A stretch of DNA of 37,003 bases from NCBI GenBank assembly GCA_011523735.1, contig WTGB01000124.1, positions 1 to 37,003 of the forward strand, in the 5' to 3' direction. The position numbers were made by a program, and so were the translations under genes. How positions within the stretch are numbered: the first letter of the stretch is position 1; the number at the start of each line of letters is the position of its first letter. Below the pieces are notes generated by a model. It saw only the letters and a program-made list of their open reading frames with translations. It searched no databases and was not told where the DNA came from. The stretch comes from Chloroflexota bacterium. Lineage in GTDB: Bacteria; Chloroflexota; Anaerolineae; Aggregatilineales; Phototrophicaceae. This document shows positions 14,946 to 22,620 of this stretch, in pieces.

Positions 14946-15614
14946 TTAGTCGGAGACAAGCGTCTTTTGCCCCCATGCGTCCAATGTGCGCTGCATAGTG
15001 CTGCGCAAATGCTTGCGCAAAGCCGATTGAGTCTTCAATACATCACGCTCGATCAAGACATCCAATATCTCCAGATGCTCGGGCAAGGCATGGAGATTAG
15101 CATCCGGCTGCAGTTTGGCGACGATATGGTGCGCCCAACCGATCAGATCCTGCAACTGCCCCATGATGCTTATCAGCAGCGGATTCTCCGAGTGACTGAC
15201 GATCAAATCATGTATGAGGGTATCGCATTCGGCGAGCATCGACAAATCGCCAGCCTCAGCGTAATACTCGCCGCCTCGCTGATACCGCGCCCGCGCGGCT
15301 GCTATCTTTTCCGCTGGGATGCGCGGAGCCGCCAACTCCACCGCCAAGCACTCGAGCGAAATGCGCACTTCCATCGTGTCTTTGAAGCGAGTCTGGTCAA
15401 AGTCCTCCACGTAGACGCCACGGCGAGGCGCCACCTTCAAGAAGCCCAAGCCATCCAGGCGCCTCACGGCATCGCGAACTGGCATGGCGCTGACTTGCAG
15501 ACGGTCGGCGATATCGTCGATCGTGAGACGCTGCCCGGGCGCTAAATAACCAGACATTATCTCTCGCTTGAGCTGCGTCTCAATTTTTTCGCTCAGTGAC
15601 GTAGTATCCAACAT
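14946..15614 (-). CDS. GntR family transcriptional regulator (FadR/FCD type)
   Basis: A 222-aa DNA-binding regulator. Residues ~8-75 form the winged helix-turn-helix with the GntR pattern (LKREIMSGYLAPGQRLTIDD, then AMPVRDAVRRLDGLGFL and the wing GVYVED). The rest is an all-helical FCD ligand domain with Asp/His residues (ECDTLIHDLIVSH and WAHHIV) that usually bind a metal and a carboxylated effector. It is upstream of and co-directional with the sugar-binding protein and permeases, and is divergent from the oxidase gene at 15788. It is probably a local repressor of one or both. ATG 15614 has only a weak ribosome binding site. Confidence 0.9.
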   Translation of the reverse strand: MLDTTSLSEKIETQLKREIMSGYLAPGQRLTIDDIADRLQVSAMPVRDAVRRLDGLGFLKVAPRRGVYVEDFDQTRFKDTMEVRISLECLAVELAAPRIPAEKIAAARARYQRGGEYYAEAGDLSMLAECDTLIHDLIVSHSENPLLISIMGQLQDLIGWAHHIVAKLQPDANLHALPEHLEILDVLIERDVLKTQSALRKHLRSTMQRTLDAWGQKTLVSD

Positions 15615-15749
15615 CGTTTTGCATCTTCAAAAAGACCAAGAAACACAAGTAAACGACCAGTAATATCTAAAATATCAGATTTCTGAGCGCGCTGCAAGCA
15701 GTATTCTCGCGAGCGCTTGACAAGGCGCCCGTAACAAACCTTGCTCGAA

Positions 15750-15760
15750 CTGTGCTACAA
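15750..15760. promoter_or_regulatory. Possible second GntR/FCD half-matching site at the oxidase promoter
   Basis: CTGTGCTACAA matches TNGTNNNACNA except for its first base and overlaps TACAAT, a possible -10 box, 28-38 bp before the oxidase ATG. Its location between the divergent GntR and oxidase genes is suggestive but not proof. Confidence 0.3.
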
Positions 15761-15787
15761 TGCGGCAGTATTCAGGGAGGAATCCCG

Positions 15788-16723
15788 ATGCCCGATATCA
15801 TCGTCATCGGCAGCGGCGTCATCGGATTGAGCGCCGCCCTCACGTTGCAGCAGGCTGGCTACAGCGTCCGTATTTTGACGCGGGACCGGCCGCAGTCCAC
15901 CACCTCAATGGCGGCGGGCGCGCTTTGGTCAGCCACGGATATGGAAGGCGAGCTGCGCCGTTGGGCGGCGGTTTCGCTGAAGCGCTTCCTGCCACTGACG
16001 GAAGTTCCAGGCAGCGGCGTCACCTTGCAGCGATTTCGCGAGGTCTATGCCGAACCAACACCCACCCCCTGGTATCACAATCAGATCCCCTTCTGCGAGC
16101 GCATCCCAAAACAAGACCTGCCAAGGGGCATGCGCGACGGCTACCTGATTGATGTGCCAATCGTCGCGCCGCCGTTATATCTTGATTATCTGCAAAACCA
16201 GTTTGAGAGCGCCAGCGGGGTGATCGAAACGCGGATGGCGCGTTCGCTCCCCGAAGTCGCGGACGAAGCGCCGGTGATTGTGAATTGCAGCGGGGTCGGC
16301 GCGCGGCAGTTGGCGGCGGACGAATCGGTCTACCCGATCCGCGGACAAACCATGCTGGTCGCTGCGCCGCAGATTCGGGAAGGCTTTATGTACAGCGGCG
16401 ATATCATCCACATCTTTCCGCGGGCCGATGGCGTCCTGCTGGGCGGCATCAAAAAGGCGCATGACTGGGATCAGACGATTGATCCAGCCATCGCCGCTGC
16501 CTTCCTGGAGAAATGCGCGAGGGTCGAGCCATCGCTTGCCGAACCGGAGATCTTGCGCCAATTCAGCGGCTTGCGCCCGGGCCGGCATGAGGTGCGCCTC
16601 GAGGTCGAAGCGCTTTCGTCGGGGGGGCATGTGATACATAACTATGGACATGCCGCTATCGGCTACACCTTGTCCTGGGGCTGCGCGGAGGACGTATTGG
16701 CGCTGGCGCGGGATCTGCTCTAG
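15788..16723 (+). CDS. FAD-dependent amino-acid oxidase, D-amino-acid oxidase-like
   Basis: A 311-aa flavoprotein predicted to oxidise D-amino acids to imino acids with release of hydrogen peroxide. The N-terminal Rossmann motif is VIGSGVIGLSAA (residues ~6-17), followed by TSMAAGALW, VNCSGVGAR and PIRGQ. The C-terminal SGLRPGRHEVRLE contains the Arg expected to bind the substrate carboxylate, and HNYGHAAIGYTLSWGCA is the family signature, with Ala-Ala-Ile replacing the more usual Gly-Gly-x. ATG 15788 is preceded by GGGAGGA. The next gene encodes a RidA protein, a logical partner because it hydrolyses the imine product. Exact substrate unknown. Confidence 0.88.
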   Translation: MPDIIVIGSGVIGLSAALTLQQAGYSVRILTRDRPQSTTSMAAGALWSATDMEGELRRWAAVSLKRFLPLTEVPGSGVTLQRFREVYAEPTPTPWYHNQIPFCERIPKQDLPRGMRDGYLIDVPIVAPPLYLDYLQNQFESASGVIETRMARSLPEVADEAPVIVNCSGVGARQLAADESVYPIRGQTMLVAAPQIREGFMYSGDIIHIFPRADGVLLGGIKKAHDWDQTIDPAIAAAFLEKCARVEPSLAEPEILRQFSGLRPGRHEVRLEVEALSSGGHVIHNYGHAAIGYTLSWGCAEDVLALARDLL

Positions 16724-16758
16724 GAGCGAAGGGCAGCGGTGCGGGAGATGGAGGGGAT

Positions 16759-17157
16759 ATGACCAGACAAAACATTTCATCAGGCACGGTTTACGAGAAA
16801 ATCGCCGGGTATTCGCGGGCGGTGCGGCTGGGGGATGTGGTGCATGTCTCCGGCACGACGGCCACCGAAGGCGCGGACAAGATCATCGGCATCGGCGACA
16901 GCGCGGCGCAGACCGATTTCATCATCCGCAAGATTGAAGCGGCGCTGCGGGAAGCGGGCGCCTCGCTGAAAGATGTTGTGCGGACGCGGATATATCTGGC
17001 GCCGGGTGCGGATTGGGAAGCCGTGTGCCGCGTCCATGGCAAGCACTTCGGCGAAATTCAGCCCGCGAATACGCTGCTGTACATCCAGGCGCTGGTGGGC
17101 GAGGACTACCTGGTTGAGATGGAAGCGGAAGCCATCATCGCCGCGGACAATCGCTGA
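16759..17157 (+). CDS. RidA family (YjgF/UK114) reactive imine deaminase-like protein
   Basis: A 132-aa protein of the trimeric RidA family, which hydrolyses reactive enamine/imine intermediates to keto acids and ammonia. Recognisable elements are the N-terminal SG-x-x-YE block and GDVVHVSGTTA. VRTRIYLA contains the conserved Arg that binds the substrate carboxylate, and VEMEAEAIIA supplies the C-terminal Glu. It follows the amino-acid oxidase by 35 bp with a strong GGAGGGG site, so imine production and clearance are probably co-expressed. It could belong to a Rid subfamily (Rid2-7) with different specificity. Confidence 0.88.
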   Translation: MTRQNISSGTVYEKIAGYSRAVRLGDVVHVSGTTATEGADKIIGIGDSAAQTDFIIRKIEAALREAGASLKDVVRTRIYLAPGADWEAVCRVHGKHFGEIQPANTLLYIQALVGEDYLVEMEAEAIIAADNR

Positions 17158-17255
17158 AATTCAACCCGCGCTTCGACAATGATCCGGTTTTGTCCTATTA
17201 AACTGGACCGAAAAGTGCTGAATCCGGACGAGGGTTTTGGGCTGGGCCAAAAGAC

Positions 17256-17960
17256 ATGATCGACATCCACAACTTGACCGCCGGTTACGGCAAGCTGGAA
17301 ATCTTGCAGGATCTCAGCCTGAGCTTCGGCGGCCAGCAATTCAGCGCGGTGCTCGGTCCCAACGGTTCCGGCAAGAGCACGCTGATGAAAGCGATCATGG
17401 GCATCAACACCATCTTCGGCGGCTCCGTGAAGCTGGCTAAACGCGAGCTTGTCGGCATGCCCACCGAAGCAATCTCCCGCCTGGGCATCGCCTATGTGCC
17501 GCAGCGCGAGAATATCTTCGATGAATTAACCGTGCGCGAAAACTTGCAACTGGGGGGGCGCAGCCTTCCGCGCGAAAACCGCGACAACGCCCTCGCCGAA
17601 CTGTTTGAGCTTTTTCCCATTCTCGGCGGGCGCCCGGGACAGCGGGCTGGCTCGCTCAGCGGCGGCGAGCATCAGATGCTGGCCATCGCCATCGCCTGGT
17701 TGAGCCGACCGAGACTCATGCTGCTCGATGAGCCGAGCGCGGGTTTGGCGCCAGCGGTGGCGCTTGAGGTCTTCGGCGTCTTAAAAGCGCTGGGGCAGCA
17801 GGGCATCACGCTGATCGTGGTCGAGCAGAACGCGCGGCGCATCTTGCAATACTGTGACCAGGCTTTTGTCTTGCGCGAAGGCCGGCTGGCGTTTCAGGGC
17901 ACAGCGGCGGAGTGCCTGCGCGATGAAGAGACGATCAAGGGTTATCTGGGCGTTCACTAG
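17256..17960 (+). CDS. LivF-type ABC transporter ATP-binding protein
   Basis: A 234-aa ATPase of the branched-chain amino-acid (HAAT) importer type. Walker A GPNGSGKST, signature LSGGEHQ, Walker B LMLLDEPSAGLAP and the VEQNA block after the H-loop position are all LivF-like. In typical operons LivF sits with LivG, two permeases (LivH/M) and a binding protein, but none of these is adjacent here. It therefore either serves subunits encoded elsewhere or is a relic. Its neighbours, an amino-acid oxidase and RidA, fit amino-acid metabolism. The gene ends by overlapping the convergent thioesterase gene by 4 bp. Confidence 0.9.
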   Translation: MIDIHNLTAGYGKLEILQDLSLSFGGQQFSAVLGPNGSGKSTLMKAIMGINTIFGGSVKLAKRELVGMPTEAISRLGIAYVPQRENIFDELTVRENLQLGGRSLPRENRDNALAELFELFPILGGRPGQRAGSLSGGEHQMLAIAIAWLSRPRLMLLDEPSAGLAPAVALEVFGVLKALGQQGITLIVVEQNARRILQYCDQAFVLREGRLAFQGTAAECLRDEETIKGYLGVH

Positions 17961-18388
17961 GGCAGCAGCGCCTCCATCGCCTCGCGCAGCCGCCCATCAA
18001 TCCGCGCCGGCTGCCGCGTCAAGCGATCGACGAAGACATGCACGAAGTACCCGATCGCGGCCGGCTCAACCTCGTCCGCTTTGAAGATGCCGATCTCATA
18101 GCGCACGCTGGAATTGCCCAGCACCCCCACCCGCAGGCAGGCATCGACTTCTTCCGGGAAGCTAATCGGCTTGAGGAACTGGCAGTGCGTCTCGACTGCG
18201 AAGCCGACCGAGTCGCCGCCGCTGAAATCAAGTCCGCCGGCGTCCATCAGATAGCCGTTGATGACGGTATCGAAGAATTCATAATAGATGACGTTGTTGA
18301 TGTGGTGGTAGACATCGTTATCGCGCCAGCGCGTGGGGATGCGCCGCGAGACTTTGTAATGTTCGCGGCGTTCAAGTTTCGGGTCCAT
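17957..18388 (-). CDS. Hotdog-fold acyl-CoA thioesterase (4HBT/YbgC-like)
   Basis: A 143-aa single hotdog domain. The motif R-W-R-D-N-D-V-Y-H-H-I-N-N (residues ~18-30) matches the active-site loop of 4-hydroxybenzoyl-CoA/YbgC thioesterases, with the catalytic Asp followed by the H-x-N-N element. YYEFFDTVI then begins the central helix. It probably hydrolyses a small or medium acyl-CoA. I chose ATG 18388 over GTG 18400 because the repeat-derived GGGTGGGGGG immediately upstream would serve as the ribosome binding site. It is convergent with the LivF-type gene, overlapping by 4 bp. Confidence 0.85.
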   Translation of the reverse strand: MDPKLERREHYKVSRRIPTRWRDNDVYHHINNVIYYEFFDTVINGYLMDAGGLDFSGGDSVGFAVETHCQFLKPISFPEEVDACLRVGVLGNSSVRYEIGIFKADEVEPAAIGYFVHVFVDRLTRQPARIDGRLREAMEALLP

Positions 18389-18391
18389 ATT

Positions 18392-18456
18392 GCCCCCCAC
18401 CCTAAATCCCTCCCCGGCCGCCAGTGTCTACGCGGCGCATGAAGAGGGAGGGACTT
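18392..18456 (-). repeat. CCCTCC/GGGAGGG dispersed repeat that supplies a ribosome binding site
   Basis: On the minus strand the element starts AAAGTCCCTCCCTC and ends GGGATTTAGGGTGGGGGG, just 3 bp before the thioesterase ATG. The same outer sequences, in the same relation to a start codon, occur at 22092-22132 before the DinB-like gene. The inner spacer differs. Confidence 0.65.
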
Positions 18457-18476
18457 TCGTCGCAAAGATTGCCTTG

Positions 18477-18947
18477 CTAACTCTTAGCTCCCCTTCCCTC
18501 GTTCTGGGGATGCTCCTCATAGAGATGAGGAGAGGGGCCGGGGGATGGGGGCGCTTTTTTCAAGTCCAGCGCGCAAGAATTGATGCAGTAGCGCAAGCCG
18601 GTTTTGTCCCGCGGACCATCATCGAAGACGTGCCCGAGGTGGGAATCGCAGCGCTTGCAGACGACCTCCACCCGGCGCATGCCGTGGCTGTTGTCCGCGC
18701 GCAGGCTGACGTTGCCTTCGTCGACCACATCCCAGAAGCTGGGCCAGCCGCTGAAGGAATTGTATTTGGTTGTCGAGGAGAAGAGGTCTTGCCCGCAGGC
18801 GGCGCAGGCATAGACGCCGCTGGCTTTAGAATTGACGTATTTGCCGGTGAAGGGCCGCTCGGTGGCTTGCCCGCGCAGGACGGCGTATTGCTCCGGGCTG
18901 AGCTGGCGGCGCCACTCGGCCTCCGACTTGATGATTTTCTCGCTCAT
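18477..18947 (-). CDS. msrB: Peptide-methionine (R)-S-oxide reductase
   Basis: A 156-aa MsrB that reduces methionine-R-sulfoxide in proteins or free form using thioredoxin. The zinc site is formed by C-A-A-C and C-K-R-C. GWPSF, SHLGHVFDDGP and the catalytic R-Y-C-I-N-S follow in the standard order. The conserved domain ends near residue 130. The last ~22-25 residues (PSPGPSPHLYEEHPQNEGRG and a short end) are encoded by a C/G-rich dispersed repeat and are not part of the fold. ATG 18947 has a weak ribosome binding site. Confidence 0.93.
   Translation of the reverse strand: MSEKIIKSEAEWRRQLSPEQYAVLRGQATERPFTGKYVNSKASGVYACAACGQDLFSSTTKYNSFSGWPSFWDVVDEGNVSLRADNSHGMRRVEVVCKRCDSHLGHVFDDGPRDKTGLRYCINSCALDLKKAPPSPGPSPHLYEEHPQNEGRGAKS
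18485..18551 (-). repeat. C/G-rich dispersed repeat forming the msrB 3' end
   Basis: On the minus strand it begins CCCCCATCCCCCGGCCCC and ends GAGGGAAGGGGAGC, with an inner CTCCTCATC / GATGAGGAG-like palindrome. It resembles the element at 35695-35736 and is read through in frame by msrB up to the TAG at 18477. Confidence 0.6.
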
Positions 18948-19116
18948 GGTGGGTCACCCTTTCGCTTCTGTTCTCGCCTTTAGCGTATCCGGCAAATGTG
19001 AAGGGAGTCTTGCGGCGGCGTCAATATTATAATAGAAGGGTTATCACTGTTTGCAAGGCGTTCGACTTTGTACAATAGTCCAGAATCCCTTGTTTGATGT
19101 CTTAAGGCGAGCATAC

Positions 19117-22083
19117 GTGGCGACTACGGAACATACCATCAATGACGCGATTGCGGAATTGCTTCGCGGGACGCGTTTCGCTTGGCGCGATTCCAATGTC
19201 GTAAGGTCTGAAAGTACGCGACTGCTTGCTGGCTCTCCTGGAAGACAACCCGACATTCTGATTGCCGAACCTCATACGGCGCCCGTTGTTATTGAAACCG
19301 AGGTACTTCCCGCCATTACAGTGGAAGCCGAGGCATTAGCGAGGCTGGGAGAAGATTTAAGCGGTTCTGGTCGGACGATACTGTCATCCATTGCCGTACG
19401 ACTTCCCCAACGATTTAGAGGTGCGCAGGGACGCGCACTTACGAAAGCAATTGAGTCCGCAAATGACTTGGATTTTGCCCTATTTACAGTCAAGAACGAC
19501 AAAGAACATTCGCGTCTCCCGGAAAGTGGTTGGCTGTCAGGAAGTATTACCGACCTTTCGTTACTGGTTCAAGCAGCAACCATCCCGCCATTTCTCATTG
19601 ATGAAGCGGCGAATCTATTAGAAATCGGTGTCAACCAGGCTGCAGGATTGCTGGAGGAATACGCTACAACTCATCCGGGCGCTATCCAGAGAATCGCGGA
19701 CCAACTACAGCAGCAGGACAGTATACAAACTCGCAGGATGGCGACAGCTATCTTGGCCAATGCCTTCATGTTTCATGAAAACTTAGCCGGAGGACCGGGC
19801 GCATTGGCTGAGGTGCGCCGTCTTGATGAACTGCGCAATCCACTTATAGGCTTCTCAAAGCCCGAAGTATTAGATGAGTGGGAAAAAATTCTCGAGGTAA
19901 ATTATTGGCCGATTTTCGACATTGCACGGCGAATTCTGGCAATTATACCAACTCTGGGCAGCGCCGAATTGATAGGCCAGTTGGCTCGAACGGCGCAAGC
20001 ACTGGTCGCACGCAACCTGATGCGTTCACATGACCTGACGGGTACGGTATTTCAAAGGCTGATCGCCGATAGAAAATTCTTGGCAGCCTTTTATACAACG
20101 CCCGCTTCGGCGGCGCTCTTGGTGGGACTAGCGGTAAGTGGAGAATCGTTGCTCAGCGATGGCGATTGGTCAAATCCGGAGGATGTTAAATCCTTGCGCG
20201 TTGCCGACTTCGCCTGCGGCACGGGAACGCTCTTATCCACCGCCTATCAAAGAATCAGCCAGATTCATGAATTCCACGGTGGAGATACAGCGTCTGTACA
20301 TCCTCACATGATGGAAAGAGCCTTGGTTGGCTGCGATATCTTGCCAGCGGCAACACATCTCACCGCATCAATGCTATCCGGCGCTCATCCACAGATTACC
20401 TACGACGGCAGCGCGATATTCACACAGCCCTACGGACTTCAAGACGACGACACAATCGCGTTGGGATCGATAGATCTTCTGAGAGATATGGCATTGCTGG
20501 AAGGTTCGCAGATTACCGCTAAGGCGCTAGAAAGCAGGGGAGAGGCAGAAAAAGATACCTGGCGTTTTGTTCCGCATGTTTCATTCGATCTTATCATTAT
20601 GAATCCGCCATTTACGCGAGCGACCAATCATGAGCGGAGGATTCCCGATACGCCAAATCCTAATTTTGCAGCGTTTGGCGCGAGCGCTATAGAACAGAAA
20701 GCTATGGCAGACGCGGCAAAGAAACTGACAACAGGCACAATAGCCCATGGAAATGCGGGCGAAGCTTCTGTATTTCTTGCGCTGGCCGACCGCAAGTTGG
20801 CGAAAGATGGCATGCTGGCAATGGTCATGCCCTTGACGCTCTTGACCGGCGCTTCGTGGGAAAAATGCCGTATCCGACTGGTGGAGTCCTATGAAAATCT
20901 TATGCTGATTTCGATTGCTGGCAGCGACAGCAATTCCTTGTCTTTCTCCGCCGACACCGACATGGGAGAATGTCTGGTCATTGGCAAACGCAATGGAAAA
21001 AGACAAACGAGAGCGACGTTTGTCATCCTTAACGAGGCGCCTAAACACCCAATTCATAGTGTGACTATTGCCGAACAAATTCGACATTTGGCGCGAGACA
21101 AGTCGCTAAGGCGACTGGAAGATAGTCCCAGTGGCGGCAGTCCTATCTACTTTGGCAACGAAATCGCAGGGCAAGCAATAAACGCTCCTTTGCCGCGTTC
21201 GGGGAGTTGGAAACTCGTACGGATTGTCGATCTCTCACTTGCTCAAACTGCTTACCAGTTGACAAACCGAAAAAAGATTTGGTTGCCCACGCAGCAGTCT
21301 TCCGACGCGATAGATATTCAGATGACAACAGTTGCGGATATTGGCAAGACTGGTCCATACCATCTGGATGTGAGCAAGCGTTATAGTAATGGCAAGATTC
21401 GAGGACCATTTGAAATAAGAGATCTACAAGGGAATATGGTCCCGACATATCCCGTTCTTTGGGCGCATGATGCCGATAGAGAACGGACTATGCAATTTGA
21501 GGCAGATAGAGAGGGCATTCCTTTTCGCGCTGATTCTGTGGAAGAACAAAGCATCGTTGAAAGCAAAGTGGCGCAAGTGTTTCGAACCGCCTCGCACTGC
21601 CATTCCAATCTGGATTTCCAATTTGATGCACAGTCAACATCAATGCAATTCACTGAGCGCAAAACTATCGGCGGACGCGCGTGGATTTCTGTTCAATTAC
21701 AGTCCGAAGCCCATGAAAAGGCCTTGTGTATGTGGGGAAACTCGACGCTGGGCTTGTTGATGTTTTGGTGGCATTCTTCAAAACAGCAACGAAGAAGGGG
21801 GATTCTCACGAAAACAACTCTGCAAACACTCCCCATCCTCGACGTCACCGCCCTCTCCGCCGCCCAACTCGCCCAAGCCGCCCAAATCTTCGACGACACC
21901 TGCCAGCTACCGCTCAAGCCTGTCCACGAACTCGACATCGACGAAAACCGCAAGACCCTCGACCGCCGCTTCTACGGCGAAGTCCTCGGCTTGCCCGCTG
22001 CCATCCTCGCTGACGGCGGACCGCTGGACATTCTGCGCCAGAAGCTCTGCCGTGAGCCTTCCATTCGAGGCAGCAAGAAATAA
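19117..22083 (+). CDS. Large N6-adenine DNA methyltransferase (type IIG-like / class I N-6 MTase)
   Basis: A 988-aa protein (1010 if TTG 19051 is used; GTG 19117 has AAGGCGAG upstream). The central SAM-binding motif is DFACGTGTLLSTAY (~residue 365), and the catalytic IIMNPPFTRATNHE lies near residue 493, so it methylates adenine N6. The N-terminal ~130 residues have a P-D-I-L-I segment followed by V-V-I-E-T-E, reminiscent of a PD-(D/E)xK nuclease core with Glu in place of the usual Lys. The C-terminal ~350 residues would hold target recognition. Codon use is visibly more A/T-rich than the neighbours up to ~21.83 kb, then changes to C-rich. No separate nuclease or specificity gene is adjacent. 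It could modify only, or restrict and modify. Confidence 0.85.
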   Translation: MATTEHTINDAIAELLRGTRFAWRDSNVVRSESTRLLAGSPGRQPDILIAEPHTAPVVIETEVLPAITVEAEALARLGEDLSGSGRTILSSIAVRLPQRFRGAQGRALTKAIESANDLDFALFTVKNDKEHSRLPESGWLSGSITDLSLLVQAATIPPFLIDEAANLLEIGVNQAAGLLEEYATTHPGAIQRIADQLQQQDSIQTRRMATAILANAFMFHENLAGGPGALAEVRRLDELRNPLIGFSKPEVLDEWEKILEVNYWPIFDIARRILAIIPTLGSAELIGQLARTAQALVARNLMRSHDLTGTVFQRLIADRKFLAAFYTTPASAALLVGLAVSGESLLSDGDWSNPEDVKSLRVADFACGTGTLLSTAYQRISQIHEFHGGDTASVHPHMMERALVGCDILPAATHLTASMLSGAHPQITYDGSAIFTQPYGLQDDDTIALGSIDLLRDMALLEGSQITAKALESRGEAEKDTWRFVPHVSFDLIIMNPPFTRATNHERRIPDTPNPNFAAFGASAIEQKAMADAAKKLTTGTIAHGNAGEASVFLALADRKLAKDGMLAMVMPLTLLTGASWEKCRIRLVESYENLMLISIAGSDSNSLSFSADTDMGECLVIGKRNGKRQTRATFVILNEAPKHPIHSVTIAEQIRHLARDKSLRRLEDSPSGGSPIYFGNEIAGQAINAPLPRSGSWKLVRIVDLSLAQTAYQLTNRKKIWLPTQQSSDAIDIQMTTVADIGKTGPYHLDVSKRYSNGKIRGPFEIRDLQGNMVPTYPVLWAHDADRERTMQFEADREGIPFRADSVEEQSIVESKVAQVFRTASHCHSNLDFQFDAQSTSMQFTERKTIGGRAWISVQLQSEAHEKALCMWGNSTLGLLMFWWHSSKQQRRRGILTKTTLQTLPILDVTALSAAQLAQAAQIFDDTCQLPLKPVHELDIDENRKTLDRRFYGEVLGLPAAILADGGPLDILRQKLCREPSIRGSKK

Positions 22084-22091
22084 ACGAAGAC

Positions 22092-22132
22092 AAGTCCCTC
22101 CCTCATTTTGGGGGAGGGATTTAGGGTGGGGG
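22092..22132 (+). repeat. CCCTCC/GGGAGGG dispersed repeat before the DinB-like gene
   Basis: Starts AAGTCCCTCCCTC and ends GGGATTTAGGGTGGGGG, forming an imperfect hairpin. It fills the gap between the methyltransferase stop and ATG 22141, so its G-run is the only ribosome-binding-like sequence. Same family and orientation relative to a gene as 18392-18456. Confidence 0.65.
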
Positions 22133-22140
22133 TAAATTCC

Positions 22141-22617
22141 ATGTCCAATCAAATCGCCATCACGGAAGTCGCCACTGGCTTCCGCTTCCTGCTGATCGAG
22201 ACCTTCGAGAGCGTACAGGGTCCCGCCTTCCTCGATCGAGGCACATCCCTCTTCGAGACTCTCGCCCAGATTTCCGCCGCCGATGCCTCCCAGCCCATGG
22301 GAAACTGCGCCACCATCGCCGCACACATCGCCCACACAGCCTATTACCTGAATGTCCTGGAAGACCACATGTTCCGGCGCGACCTCAGCGGCGTCGACTG
22401 GAAACGCATTTGGAACGAGGTGGGCGCCGTTGATGAAACAGAATGGGCAGACCTGGTCGCCGACCTGCGCGTGACCTATCAGCGCATCATGAGCCACCTC
22501 GATGGCGCGGGGGAATGGGAAGGCAGTCATGAACTGTCTTGCTATCTCGGCATCATCGCCCACAGCGCCTATCACCTGGGCGAAATCCGCCAAATGATGT
22601 GTCACTTGAAAGGCTGA
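22141..22617 (+). CDS. DinB-like (four-helix) protein
   Basis: A 158-aa protein with the DinB/YfiT-type helical bundle layout. An N-terminal helix is followed by IAAHIAHTAYYLNVLEDHM, whose first His residues are in the position of one metal ligand. Near the C-terminus IIAHSAYHLGEIRQ supplies the H-x3-H pattern of the others. Members bind a divalent metal and some are thiol-dependent transferases; the reaction here is unknown. The frame is open upstream to 22108, but that part lies in the dispersed repeat, so I start at ATG 22141. Only 3 bp separate it from the sialidase-like gene, indicating one transcription unit. Confidence 0.75.
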   Translation: MSNQIAITEVATGFRFLLIETFESVQGPAFLDRGTSLFETLAQISAADASQPMGNCATIAAHIAHTAYYLNVLEDHMFRRDLSGVDWKRIWNEVGAVDETEWADLVADLRVTYQRIMSHLDGAGEWEGSHELSCYLGIIAHSAYHLGEIRQMMCHLKG

Positions 22618-22620
22618 GCC

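Noticed and set aside
14836..14976. N-terminal extension of the Tat-exported binding protein
   Set aside because: It would place 47 residues before a Tat signal that must be near the N-terminus, and would cover the candidate operator.
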